Shown one piece after another: positions 7,081 through 14,975 of a stretch of DNA of 19,132 nucleotides. The DNA is from Pseudomonadota bacterium (GTDB taxonomy: Bacteria > Pseudomonadota > Alphaproteobacteria > Acetobacterales > Acetobacteraceae): positions 1 through 19,132 of the forward strand of contig JAJZCS010000010.1 in assembly GCA_021829055.1 (NCBI GenBank). The letters run 5' to 3'. The notes beneath the pieces are model-generated. The model did not search any database. It worked only from the letters and a program-made list of their open reading frames with translations, and was not told where the DNA came from. Each line of letters opens with the position of its first letter. Positions within the stretch are counted from its first letter, which is position 1. A program made the position numbers and the translations under genes.

Positions 7081-7338
7081 ATGATCACGGCCGGACAGCT
7101 GAAGGCGGCTCGGGCGCTGCTGGCTATGGACCAAAAGGAGCTGGCCGAACTTTCCGGCCTGTCGCTGCCCACAATTCAGCGAATGGAGGCCAGCGACGGG
7201 GTTGTCCGCGGCAACGTGGATTCGCTGATGAAACTTCTTGACGCGCTGGATCGGGCCGGAATCATCCTGATTCGCGAAGGTGACGTTTCGGATGCGTCGG
7301 GCGGACGGGGTGTCCGTCTCAAGAACGACAGATCGTGA
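7081..7338 (+). CDS. small Xre-family HTH regulator, first gene of the hyf-like operon
   Basis: 85 aa. Residues about 1-60 form a helix-turn-helix of the Xre/Cro type: TAGQLKAARALLAMDQKELA, then ELSGLSLPTIQRMEAS as the recognition part, followed by a helix (VDSLMKLLDALDRAG) and the short IILIREGD strand. There is no sensor domain. Similar stand-alone proteins of about 70-90 aa are common in alphaproteobacteria as local regulators. It starts at ATG 7081, and its TGA (7336-7338) overlaps the GTG start of hyfB (7335-7337), so the two are translationally coupled. It probably regulates its own operon through the repeats just upstream. No clear Shine-Dalgarno sequence is visible in the AT-rich leader. 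Confidence 0.85.
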   Translation: MITAGQLKAARALLAMDQKELAELSGLSLPTIQRMEASDGVVRGNVDSLMKLLDALDRAGIILIREGDVSDASGGRGVRLKNDRS

Positions 7339-9368
7339 CATCTACAATTCTTTTTTGCGCGCTCGCGTGGATCCTTTTGGGCGGCTTTGGCGCTTTGCGC
7401 GGTCGGACACCCGAGGCCGGGGCCGTCGTTTACGGCGGATCGTTCATCGTCGCGGTGATTGCTTCCGGGGCTGCAATTCTTCAACTGGGCTTTGGAGTTG
7501 CGCCGGGGGTGGCAGTTGTCTTGCCGCTGGGCCTTCCGCACCTTGGCATGAATTTTCAAATCACGGCGCTTTCGGCGGCGTTCCTGATCATTACGGATGT
7601 CGGAGCGGCCGCCGCCAGCCTTTACGCTGTGGGCCATGGCCGGAATGAACGGGAACCTTGGCGCGTGCTTCCTTTCTTTCCGGTATTTATCGCGGCGATG
7701 AACATGGTCCTCATCGCTGCGGACGCTTATGATTTCCTGATATTCTGGGAACTGATGTCGCTTTCCTCCTGGGCACTTGTCGTGGCCCATCATGAGGATG
7801 AGGAAGCCCGCACGTCCGGCGTCGTTTATCTCCTGATGGCGAGTTCGGGAACGCTTGCTCTTTTGCTTGCCTTCGGACTGCTCGCCGGCGTTCACGGTCA
7901 ATACGATTTCGCGTCAATTCGGGCGGACCATCCCGGATCCTGGATTGGTGCCGTGGTGATGTTGCTGGCGCTATTCGGCGCAGGATCAAAAGCGGGGCTT
8001 GTTCCGTTACACATATGGTTGCCTCGGGCTCATCCTGCAGCCCCGAGCCACGTATCGGCTCTGATGAGTGGAGTAATGACGAAGGTTGCCGTATACGCCT
8101 TCGTCCTCATCGTATTCGATTTTCTCGGAAAGCCTGCCTGGTGGTGGGGTTTGATCGTTTTGATTATGGGTGGCATCACCGCCGTTCTCGGTGTGCTTTA
8201 CGCGCTGATGGAGCACGATCTCAAACGATTGCTGGCCTATCATACGGTAGAAAATATCGGGATCATCTTCATCGGGTTGGGCCTCGCACTCGCCTTTCGT
8301 GCTGAACGCCTTGATGTTTGCGCCGCGCTCGCGCTCGCAGCTGCCGTGTTTCATGCTTTCAACCACTCTTTGTTTAAAAACCTGTTATTCCTTGGCTCAG
8401 GCGCGGTGCTGGCACGAACCGGAGAGCGTGACATGGAGCGGCTTGGCGGGCTTCTTCGCCGCATGCCGCAAACAGGCCTCCTCTTCCTCATCGGTAGTGT
8501 TGCTATTTCCGGGCTTCCTCCTCTGAACGGTTTCGCATCCGAGTGGATGTTATTTCAGGCCATCCTGTTGAGCCCTCGCCTATCGGCCTGGTCATTGAAG
8601 CTCGCGGTTCCGTCGGTGGGGGCAATGCTCGCTCTGGCTGCAGCGCTTTCGGCTGCCTGTTTCATCAAGGTTTTCGGGATCACGTTCCTCGGCCGTCCCC
8701 GCTCGCCGGCTGCGTCGGCGGCGACCGAGACGGACGTCTTTTGCCGGGCCGGCATGATCGGACTAGCAGCGCTGTGTATCGTTGTTGGCTTGGCCCCCGG
8801 GATGGTGATCGATCTTTTTGCGCCCGTTACGCGGTCGCTGCTCGGCGCCCGCCTGCCCGCCGGCCACGGCATGTCCTGGTTGACCGTCGTCCCCATCTCC
8901 CTCAGCCGGAGCTCTTATAACCCGCTTTCCATCTTCGCCCTCATTGCCGCGGGGGGAGGTTTTGCTGCCGTGATATTGCATCGCTACGGTTCCCGCATCA
9001 TTTGCCGGGCCCCACCGTGGGGGTGCGGCTATGCAAGCCCGGAGGATGCGAGCGACGCATTCCCTCCGGTGGGCACACAATATTCCGCCTCTGGTTTCGC
9101 GCAGCCAATTCGCCGTGTTTTCGGAAGCTTCGTGTTCAACGCGCGTGACGAGGTGACCATGCCACCGCCAGGGGATGTCGCCCCCGCGCATCTCGTTTCC
9201 GCGTTGATCGACCCTGTATGGCAAGGCTGCTACGCGCCGTTGTTGGTTCTTGTCGGCTGGGCCGCTGACAGAGCGAACCGGCTGCAGTTTCTCACCATCC
9301 GGCGCTATTTGACCATCGTCTTCATAACGCTCGTCGGTCTCCTTGTTTGGATTGCGCCATGGGGCTGA
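7335..9368 (+). CDS. hyfB: HyfB-like membrane subunit (antiporter/NuoL-type)
   Basis: 677 aa, matching E. coli HyfB (about 672). It is a many-helix membrane protein with a proton-antiporter (Proton_antipo_M) core. Signature residues are present: FWELMSLSSWALVV (Glu139), GAGSKAGLVPLHIWLPRAHP (Lys219), SGVMTKVAVYAF (Lys250), MEHDLKRLLAYHTVENIG, and HAFNHSLFKNLLFLGSGAVL with paired His and Lys348. In the family these line a proton or Na+ path coupled to the redox arm. GTG 7335 overlaps the regulator stop. The C-terminal loop from about 555 (PPWGCGYASPEDASDAFPPV) is hydrophilic, as in HyfB/HycC relatives. The last bases overlap hyfC. Confidence 0.92.
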   Translation: MTSTILFCALAWILLGGFGALRGRTPEAGAVVYGGSFIVAVIASGAAILQLGFGVAPGVAVVLPLGLPHLGMNFQITALSAAFLIITDVGAAAASLYAVGHGRNEREPWRVLPFFPVFIAAMNMVLIAADAYDFLIFWELMSLSSWALVVAHHEDEEARTSGVVYLLMASSGTLALLLAFGLLAGVHGQYDFASIRADHPGSWIGAVVMLLALFGAGSKAGLVPLHIWLPRAHPAAPSHVSALMSGVMTKVAVYAFVLIVFDFLGKPAWWWGLIVLIMGGITAVLGVLYALMEHDLKRLLAYHTVENIGIIFIGLGLALAFRAERLDVCAALALAAAVFHAFNHSLFKNLLFLGSGAVLARTGERDMERLGGLLRRMPQTGLLFLIGSVAISGLPPLNGFASEWMLFQAILLSPRLSAWSLKLAVPSVGAMLALAAALSAACFIKVFGITFLGRPRSPAASAATETDVFCRAGMIGLAALCIVVGLAPGMVIDLFAPVTRSLLGARLPAGHGMSWLTVVPISLSRSSYNPLSIFALIAAGGGFAAVILHRYGSRIICRAPPWGCGYASPEDASDAFPPVGTQYSASGFAQPIRRVFGSFVFNARDEVTMPPPGDVAPAHLVSALIDPVWQGCYAPLLVLVGWAADRANRLQFLTIRRYLTIVFITLVGLLVWIAPWG

Positions 9369-10315
9369 TCCTGCTGCTGGGCCTTCAGTTTCTACAGATG
9401 CTCCTCGTCTTGGCGGCAGCCCCCTTACTTACAGGCTTTGTGCGACTGGCCAAGGCTCGTCTTCAACGCCGCGCCGGGCCCCCGTTGCTCCAGGTTTACC
9501 GGGATCTCGCGAAATTGATCGCGAAGGACGCTGTCGTTGCGGAGGAGGCGTCATGGCTGTTCCGTGTTGCACCTTACCTGATTTTTGCCATCACCTGGAT
9601 TGCCGCGTCGCTGGTGCCGACATTTGAGACCCACCTTCTGTTTTCCCGGTCGGGCGATCTGATCGTGATCGCGGCTTTGCTGGGTAGTGCACGATTTTTT
9701 CAGATGCTAGCTGCGCTGGACGTGGGAACGTCGTTTGGCGGTCTTGGAGCCAGCCGCGAGGCAATGTTTGCCTCCTTGGCTGAGCCGGCGATGCTGATGA
9801 TCGTATTTGCCGTGGCGCTGGTAGCAGGTTCAAGTCAGCTCTCCGTTATCTCGACCTTCATGCACTCCGGGCTAACGGGTTTGCGCCTGTCCATGGGCCT
9901 GGCGCTTGTTGCTCTGGTCATGGTCGCCATCGTGGAGACGGGCCGGCTACCGGTCGACAATCCGGCGACACACCTTGAGCTTACGATGGTGCATGAAGCC
10001 ATGGTGCTTGAATACTCAGCCCGCTACCTTGCGTTGATCGATCTGGCCCATACGCTTAAGTTGCTGCTTTACGTCTCCCTCATCGCATGCATCTTCGTAC
10101 CCTTCGGCATCGCTCCATCAGGCGATAGGCTGGGGCCGCTCCTGTTTGGGGTGGCGGCGTATTTTGCCAAGCTTGCACTGGCCGCCGTTCTGCTCGCGGT
10201 TTTTGAAACAACAATCGCAAAGATGAGGGTGTTTCGTGTTCCAAACTTCATTGGCGCCGCACTGATGCTTGGCCTCCTTGGCACGTTGCTGCTGTTTCTC
10301 TCGGCAACGCTATGA
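9359..10315 (+). CDS. hyfC: HyfC/HycD-like membrane subunit (NuoH-type)
   Basis: 318 aa from ATG 9359, in line with E. coli HyfC and HycD; an in-frame TTG 12 bases upstream is less likely. This is the NuoH-like subunit that anchors the soluble redox module to the membrane arm. Conserved blocks are RRAGPPLLQVYRDLAKLIAK, and IVETGRLPVDNPATHLELTM followed by VHEAMVLEYSARYLALID. The charged residues Glu193, Arg196, Asp200, Glu207 and Glu213 are all kept. About eight hydrophobic helices are apparent. The start overlaps the end of hyfB by 10 bases, and the stop overlaps the ATG of hyfE, so translation is coupled through both junctions. Confidence 0.92.
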   Translation: MGLILLLGLQFLQMLLVLAAAPLLTGFVRLAKARLQRRAGPPLLQVYRDLAKLIAKDAVVAEEASWLFRVAPYLIFAITWIAASLVPTFETHLLFSRSGDLIVIAALLGSARFFQMLAALDVGTSFGGLGASREAMFASLAEPAMLMIVFAVALVAGSSQLSVISTFMHSGLTGLRLSMGLALVALVMVAIVETGRLPVDNPATHLELTMVHEAMVLEYSARYLALIDLAHTLKLLLYVSLIACIFVPFGIAPSGDRLGPLLFGVAAYFAKLALAAVLLAVFETTIAKMRVFRVPNFIGAALMLGLLGTLLLFLSATL

Positions 10316-11004
10316 TGGTAACATTGATCAACTCAATCCTCGGTCCTAACGGCGCGCTGAGCCTGGCCCATGCGCTTTCGGGCGCGCTGGTTCTTGTCAG
10401 CTTCATGATGCTGTATCAGGATCGGCTCTCGGCCGTGATCAACGTCCTCGCGCTGCATTCCGCAGTCCTCGGGCTTGCGGTCGCATGGCAGGCCTGGATC
10501 CAGGCTGAGCCACAACTCTACATTACTGCGGTCATTGCTCTGGGGTTCAAGGCGATGATCATTCCGCTTGCTCTCCATCGGATTGTCCGACGCCTTAACA
10601 TCCACCGTGAGGTCGAGGCGGCCGTCGGTATTGGCCTGACCATGCTTGCGGGGATGGGCCTTGTTGCGTTGTCACTGGTCGTGATGCTGCACACCGCTGC
10701 CCACTCCGCTGTTCTCGCGCGCGAGGACGTTGCTTTGGCACTTGCCACAATCCTTCTCGGGATGCTGATGATGATCGCGCGGCGCAATGCCGTCAGCCAG
10801 ATCGCCGGCTTCATGTCGCTTGAGAACGGCCTGATCCTAGCGGCTGCCGGTGCCGAGGGTATGCCGCTCGTTGTCGAAATCAGTGTCACGTTTTCGATCG
10901 TAATCGCGTTTATCGTTATCGGCGTGTTTCTTTTTCGTATCAGGGAACGTTTTGACACGATTGACAGTACTGCGCTCGACGCATTCCGTGGGGAACTGCA
11001 ATGA
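10312..11004 (+). CDS. hyfE: HyfE-like membrane subunit
   Basis: 230 aa, against about 216 for E. coli HyfE. It is almost entirely hydrophobic with about six or seven membrane helices. Family-like segments are ITAVIALGFKAMIIPLALHR, with a charged pair facing a membrane helix, and NAVSQIAGFMSLENGLILAA, which resembles the NuoK-like part of HyfE/HycC proteins. The C-terminus is a short cytosolic tail (RIRERFDTIDSTALDAFRGE). ATG 10312 overlaps the hyfC stop as ATGA; ATG 10315 is an alternative. Its own stop overlaps the hyfF ATG in the same way. It is likely to bridge HyfC and the antiporter-like subunits. Confidence 0.88.
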   Translation: MMVTLINSILGPNGALSLAHALSGALVLVSFMMLYQDRLSAVINVLALHSAVLGLAVAWQAWIQAEPQLYITAVIALGFKAMIIPLALHRIVRRLNIHREVEAAVGIGLTMLAGMGLVALSLVVMLHTAAHSAVLAREDVALALATILLGMLMMIARRNAVSQIAGFMSLENGLILAAAGAEGMPLVVEISVTFSIVIAFIVIGVFLFRIRERFDTIDSTALDAFRGELQ

Positions 11005-12449
11005 TCAACGTTGCCACGGGCGCCGTGGTTGCCACGATCGCGATTCCGGTCGCCTCTGCGACCATTTTGGCAATGGTGCCGTATTGGCGTCTTGCTGCGA
11101 GGCTGAATGTTTTCGTAAGCCTCGCCACTCTCGTCGACATCAGCTTGTTATTGCTGCGCCGGCCGACATCAAATGCACTGTTTCTGGTTGATGATCTCAA
11201 CATTGTCTTTCTATTGTTGAACGGCTTTGTGGGTTTCACGACAAGCATCTTCAGTGCCGGTTATATCGCATACGAATTGGAAACCGGCAATCTAACGCCG
11301 CGGTATTTGCGGTTTTACCACGCGATGTATCAGTCCATGATGGCCGGAATGAATCTCGCCCTGATCACCAATAATCTTGGCTTGATGTGGTTCGGGATTG
11401 AGCTTGCCACCCTCGCGACCGTGATGATGGTCGGTATATACCGCACTCACGCAGCCGTGGAAGCATCCTGGAAATACCTCATTCTTGCGAGCGTCGGCAT
11501 CGCGCTGGCTCTTTTCGGCACGATCCTGGTGTACCTCGCGGCAGAGCCGGCACTTGGCGCCGGCATGGACGCAATGCAGTGGACGAACCTGCTACACAAC
11601 GCCTCGCTTCTCGATCCGGCCATGTTGAACGTGGCGTTCATCTTTCTGCTGATTGGATATGGTACCAAGGCGGGGCTTGTACCGATGCACGCCTGGTTGC
11701 CAGACGCCCACGCGGAGGGGCCAACTCCCATTTCAGCTGTTCTTTCAGGCCTTCTGCTCAATGTCGCGATTTATGTCATCCTGCGTTTCAAGGTTCTCCT
11801 GGCGCATAGTTCTGTAATCAGTGAACCTAACGACCTGATGATCGGCACCGGGATTGTCACGCTGCTGTTCGCGGCGATCATGTTGTATCGCCGACGTGAC
11901 ATCAAACGGTTGTTTGCCTATTCGTCCGTGGAACATATGGGCATTATCGCTTTTGCCTTCGGAGTCGGAGGCACGCTTGGAAATGTTGCCGGATTGCTGC
12001 AGATGATGATGCACAGTCTGACCAAGTCTGCGATTTTCTTCACAGTCGGACACGTGGCCCAGGCCAAGGGCACCCAGAAAATCGCCGATATCCGTGGCCT
12101 CACCAGCAGTCACCCGCTGCTGGGCTGGATGCTGGTTGTGGGTGTGGTCGCTATTGCGGGGTTGCCGCCGTTCGGCATTTTTACATCCGAATTCCTGCTA
12201 ATTACGTCGACGTTTGCTCATGCACCGATTCTGGCTGTTGTCGTTGGGTTGGGAATTCTGCTCGCTTTTGGCGCTTTGATCGGGCGCATGACGACCCTCT
12301 GCTTTGGCACGCCCAGCCCCGGATCACAGCCCGTCCGCGCATCCACGACGCCGATTTTGCTGCACTTTGGCATCGTTCTTTTTGGAGGCTTGGCACTGCC
12401 TGTTTTTCTTTATGACTGGTTCGCCCATGTGGCGTTACTGCTCGGTTAG
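11001..12449 (+). CDS. hyfF: HyfF-like membrane subunit (antiporter/NuoN-L-type)
   Basis: 482 aa, somewhat shorter than E. coli HyfF (about 526) but complete in motifs. It is a second antiporter-like subunit: LGLMWFGIELATLATVMMVG (Glu134), GYGTKAGLVPMHAWLPDAHA (Lys223), ISAVLSGLLLNVAIYVILRF, RRDIKRLFAYSSVEHMGIIA, and QMMMHSLTKSAIFFTVGHVA with His338 and Lys342. GVVAIAGLPPFGIFTSEFLL is the typical late helix. HyfB and HyfF together would give the complex two antiporter-like modules; HyfD, the third in E. coli hydrogenase-4, is absent. ATG 11001 overlaps the hyfE stop, and hyfG starts three bases after its stop. Confidence 0.92.
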   Translation: MINVATGAVVATIAIPVASATILAMVPYWRLAARLNVFVSLATLVDISLLLLRRPTSNALFLVDDLNIVFLLLNGFVGFTTSIFSAGYIAYELETGNLTPRYLRFYHAMYQSMMAGMNLALITNNLGLMWFGIELATLATVMMVGIYRTHAAVEASWKYLILASVGIALALFGTILVYLAAEPALGAGMDAMQWTNLLHNASLLDPAMLNVAFIFLLIGYGTKAGLVPMHAWLPDAHAEGPTPISAVLSGLLLNVAIYVILRFKVLLAHSSVISEPNDLMIGTGIVTLLFAAIMLYRRRDIKRLFAYSSVEHMGIIAFAFGVGGTLGNVAGLLQMMMHSLTKSAIFFTVGHVAQAKGTQKIADIRGLTSSHPLLGWMLVVGVVAIAGLPPFGIFTSEFLLITSTFAHAPILAVVVGLGILLAFGALIGRMTTLCFGTPSPGSQPVRASTTPILLHFGIVLFGGLALPVFLYDWFAHVALLLG

Positions 12450-12452
12450 AGG

Positions 12453-13886
12453 ATGACGCGCCTCATGAACAGTGCACGGTGGGAGGATGTGACGACGAAT
12501 CTTGCGGACCACGCCACTACTTTCATTGCGGTGTGGGGTGAGAGGAACGATGAAAGCGGCGCGGTCAACCTTGCGGTTCGCCGCAAGGGAGAGAGGTCGA
12601 TAGAAATCGTCAGTCGTTCCGCGCCGGACTCGCATTATCCTTCGGTTGGTCGACATCATCCGTCCGCCATCCTGATGGAGAGAGTTATTCAGGATGTTCA
12701 CGGGTTGGTTGCGGACGGTTTGCCCGATACCCGCCCATGGCTTGATCACGGTTTCTGGCCGCATTCGCGCGCCGGAACATCATACAATTTCAAGCCTGCT
12801 TTCGGGCCTGGCGTTCACCAGATTCCCGTCGGGCCCGTTCACGCCGGGACGATTGAGCCGGGCCACTTCCGCTTCTCCGTGAATGGCGAAATCATTATTC
12901 GCCTCGAGGCAAGGCTCGGGTATGTGCATCGGGATGTCCTTGGTCTGATGAGAGGAAAAGCCATTGATGACGCGGCCACCCTGGTCGGGCGGGTCTCCGG
13001 GGACTCGACAGTCGCGTATGCGTTTGCCTTTGCACGTGCTGTTGAACAGGCCCTTGACTTGGCTGTTCCCGCGCGCGCGAGCGCGTTACGCGGCATCATG
13101 GCCGAACTGGAACGTCTGGCCAATCACCTGGGCGATTTTGGCGCGATCTGCAATGACAGCGGGTTCGCGCTGCTCAACATCCACGCCGCTGTCTTGCGCG
13201 AACGCATCCTTCGCCTGGCTGCGCTCGTGTTCGGCCACCGCCTGATGATGGATTTCATCGTCCCCGGGGGCGTTCTGCGCGATCTGAATGAAGAAGGCGC
13301 AACAGCATTGAAATCAGGTCTTCCATCGGTGCTTGCTGCTTTCGGGAGGCTTGTGGACCTTTACGAAAAGACAGCCTCGCTGCAGGATCGTGTCGTCGGT
13401 ACAGGCCGGCTCGACCCGGCCGTCGCGAACTTGCTGGGATGCGGCGGCTATGTGGGGCGCGCGGCAGGACAGGATTTTGATGCCCGGCGGGACATGCCTT
13501 ACGCGCCCTATGACGGCATCGCCGTTAGAGTTCCTGTGTTTAACTCAGCTGATGTTGACGCAAGAGTGCGGGTCCGAATCGCAGAGATTCACGAAAGCGT
13601 GCGAATTCTCCTGTCTCTGTTGGGCACGATGCCGAAATCTTCCATTCGCGTGGCGCTACCGAACGATCTGACAGCGCGCAGCGGGTCAGCGCTGGTTGAG
13701 GGGTTTCGGGGCGATATCTTTGCGTTTGTACGGGTCTGTGGCGGGCGACTCAGTGACGCCTTCGTACGGGACCCGTCGTGGTTTCTCTGGCCGGCCCTGG
13801 AGGCCGCCATCGAGGGAAATATCGTTGCTGATTTTCCTCTTTGCAACAAGTCGTTCAATGCCGCTTATGCCGGTTGTGATCTGTAG
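12453..13886 (+). CDS. hyfG: HyfG/HycE-like large subunit lacking the Ni-binding cysteines (Ehr type)
   Basis: 477 aa, about 90 shorter than E. coli HyfG/HycE. Residues 1 to about 110 resemble the NuoC-like domain (HHPSAILMERVIQDVHGLVA, then LPDTRPWLDHGFWP). Residues 125-477 are NuoD/hydrogenase-large-like: PVGPVHAGTIEPGHFRF and LGYVHRDVLGLMRGKA. Where hydrogenases have RVCGIC, this protein has RVSGDSTVAYA (Ser182, Ser185). Where they have the C-terminal DPCxxC, it reads KSFNAAYAGCDL (469-477) and ends there, with no tail for a maturation protease. All four nickel ligands are therefore changed and a NiFe centre is not expected. M5 (ATG 12465) is an alternative start. The set resembles Ehr complexes such as M. 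tuberculosis Rv0082-Rv0087 (from memory). Confidence 0.9.
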   Translation: MTRLMNSARWEDVTTNLADHATTFIAVWGERNDESGAVNLAVRRKGERSIEIVSRSAPDSHYPSVGRHHPSAILMERVIQDVHGLVADGLPDTRPWLDHGFWPHSRAGTSYNFKPAFGPGVHQIPVGPVHAGTIEPGHFRFSVNGEIIIRLEARLGYVHRDVLGLMRGKAIDDAATLVGRVSGDSTVAYAFAFARAVEQALDLAVPARASALRGIMAELERLANHLGDFGAICNDSGFALLNIHAAVLRERILRLAALVFGHRLMMDFIVPGGVLRDLNEEGATALKSGLPSVLAAFGRLVDLYEKTASLQDRVVGTGRLDPAVANLLGCGGYVGRAAGQDFDARRDMPYAPYDGIAVRVPVFNSADVDARVRVRIAEIHESVRILLSLLGTMPKSSIRVALPNDLTARSGSALVEGFRGDIFAFVRVCGGRLSDAFVRDPSWFLWPALEAAIEGNIVADFPLCNKSFNAAYAGCDL

Positions 13887-13892
13887 GTACGG

Positions 13893-14435
13893 ATGCGGAA
13901 GACACTCATCGAAAGCCTGTTCAGGGGTAAGTTGACGGAGCCGGCGCCGCACCTGTCGGACGAGGAAAAGTCTGCCTTGATAGGAACCATGAACCGTCTC
14001 GCGCAGCGCCGCTTTGGTCGGTCACTAGCTATTCGCCACGTCGACGCCGGATCCTGCAACGCGTGCGAACTCGAGATTGTCGCGCTCAACAACGCGCTTT
14101 ATGACCTTGAACGGTTCGGGCTGAAAATTGTGGCTTCGCCGCGTCATGCCGACGTGCTGATGGTGACGGGATCGCTGACCCACAACATGGGCGCGGCCCT
14201 GCGCCTGACATACGATGCAATGCCTCCCCCGAAATGGGTCGTGGCCACGGGCGATTGCGCTTGTACAGGAGGGCTTTTTGCACAAAGCCCGGTCTGTATC
14301 GGGGCGCTTGGGCAACTGCTTCCGGTTGATCTCCATATTCCTGGCTGTCCTCCCCACCCGGCCATGCTCCTCAGGGGACTTATCACCCTGATCTCGTGTC
14401 TTGGAGATGTGGCTCACGAGTCCGGCAGGGATTGA
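13893..14435 (+). CDS. hyfI: HyfI/NuoB-like small subunit with one [4Fe-4S] cluster
   Basis: 180 aa, against about 250 for E. coli HyfI. The amphipathic N-terminus (MRKTLIESLFRGKLTEPAP) is typical of subunits lying on the membrane. The cluster ligands are intact: VDAGSCNACELEIVALNN (Cys55, Cys58), VATGDCACTGGLF (Cys122, possibly Cys124) and LHIPGCPPHPAMLLRG (Cys152). This corresponds to the N2/proximal [4Fe-4S] cluster of complex I and group 4 hydrogenases, which lies next to the large-subunit active site. It starts six bases after the hyfG stop and is the last gene of the operon. No ferredoxin-like HyfH or HyfA is encoded in the operon, so the partner that feeds this cluster is unknown. Confidence 0.92.
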   Translation: MRKTLIESLFRGKLTEPAPHLSDEEKSALIGTMNRLAQRRFGRSLAIRHVDAGSCNACELEIVALNNALYDLERFGLKIVASPRHADVLMVTGSLTHNMGAALRLTYDAMPPPKWVVATGDCACTGGLFAQSPVCIGALGQLLPVDLHIPGCPPHPAMLLRGLITLISCLGDVAHESGRD

Positions 14436-14975
14436 CCGTAAATCGCCGTAAAGCCCCTGCATTCATACGGCCGATCCAAGCCGGAGCCATGCAACGGCGC
14501 TCTCTTGCTTCCTTGACGGCCGCTCGCCTGTCCAAGCCTCCGGGCTCCTGCGACGTATCGACGATGACGCTCGGGATCCCCACTCGGCCAGGGCGGGCGA
14601 CTCGCAGGCATTGACGTAGTAGGGGCTGGCCGACTTCGCCGTCGTGTGTGGCAGGTCACCTTTTTTCCAGAACCCCTTCCACCTGCGGCCGAGGGGCAAC
14701 AACCTCGGCAGCAAGCTTGCGCAGAAGCAGAACGACAGACGGTGGCGTGACAGGGCGCGGTGGCTGCTGCTGGTGGTGTGGCGGTGGAGGTGGAGGCGGG
14801 CACACGCCACTGCGCCTTGGCGTGCTGCCTTGCGCACGGCCCGCTGAAGCCCTGAGGCGGGAGTTGCAGTTCATGTTGCTGTGACGGTCGTGTCTGTGAT
14901 GCGGGGAGTGTGGTAGACCTCTCGGGTCATCAGAACCGGCAACGGGCGGGACGCCTGTTGTCCGAGGAAGGAGAA
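14436..14975. other. 540-base GC-rich gap with no recognised gene
   Basis: No frame reads as a known protein. On the minus strand one frame contains a run of prolines (CPPPPPPPHHQQQPP) produced by the G-rich tract at 14771-14800, which is GG repeats broken by single bases and could form a two-tetrad G-quadruplex. Other frames are Arg-rich with frequent stops. No terminator with a T tract was found after hyfI. The stretch could be a decayed gene or the leader of the cytochrome gene. Confidence 0.4.

Noticed and set aside
7176..7901. Long minus-strand frame (241 aa) opposite the regulator and hyfB.
   Set aside because: Arg/Lys/His-rich shadow of the hydrophobic hyfB coding strand.
13875..13886. 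Cys475 near the end of HyfG as a remaining nickel ligand.
   Set aside because: It lies one residue past the second L2 cysteine position, its partner position is Ala471, and L1 has no cysteines, so a CxxC pair cannot form.
7335..14435. Literal call of the operon as H2-evolving hydrogenase-4 or formate hydrogenlyase.
   Set aside because: All four Ni-binding cysteines of HyfG are replaced, the C-terminal protease tail is absent, and no formate dehydrogenase, ferredoxin subunit or hyp maturation gene is in the window.
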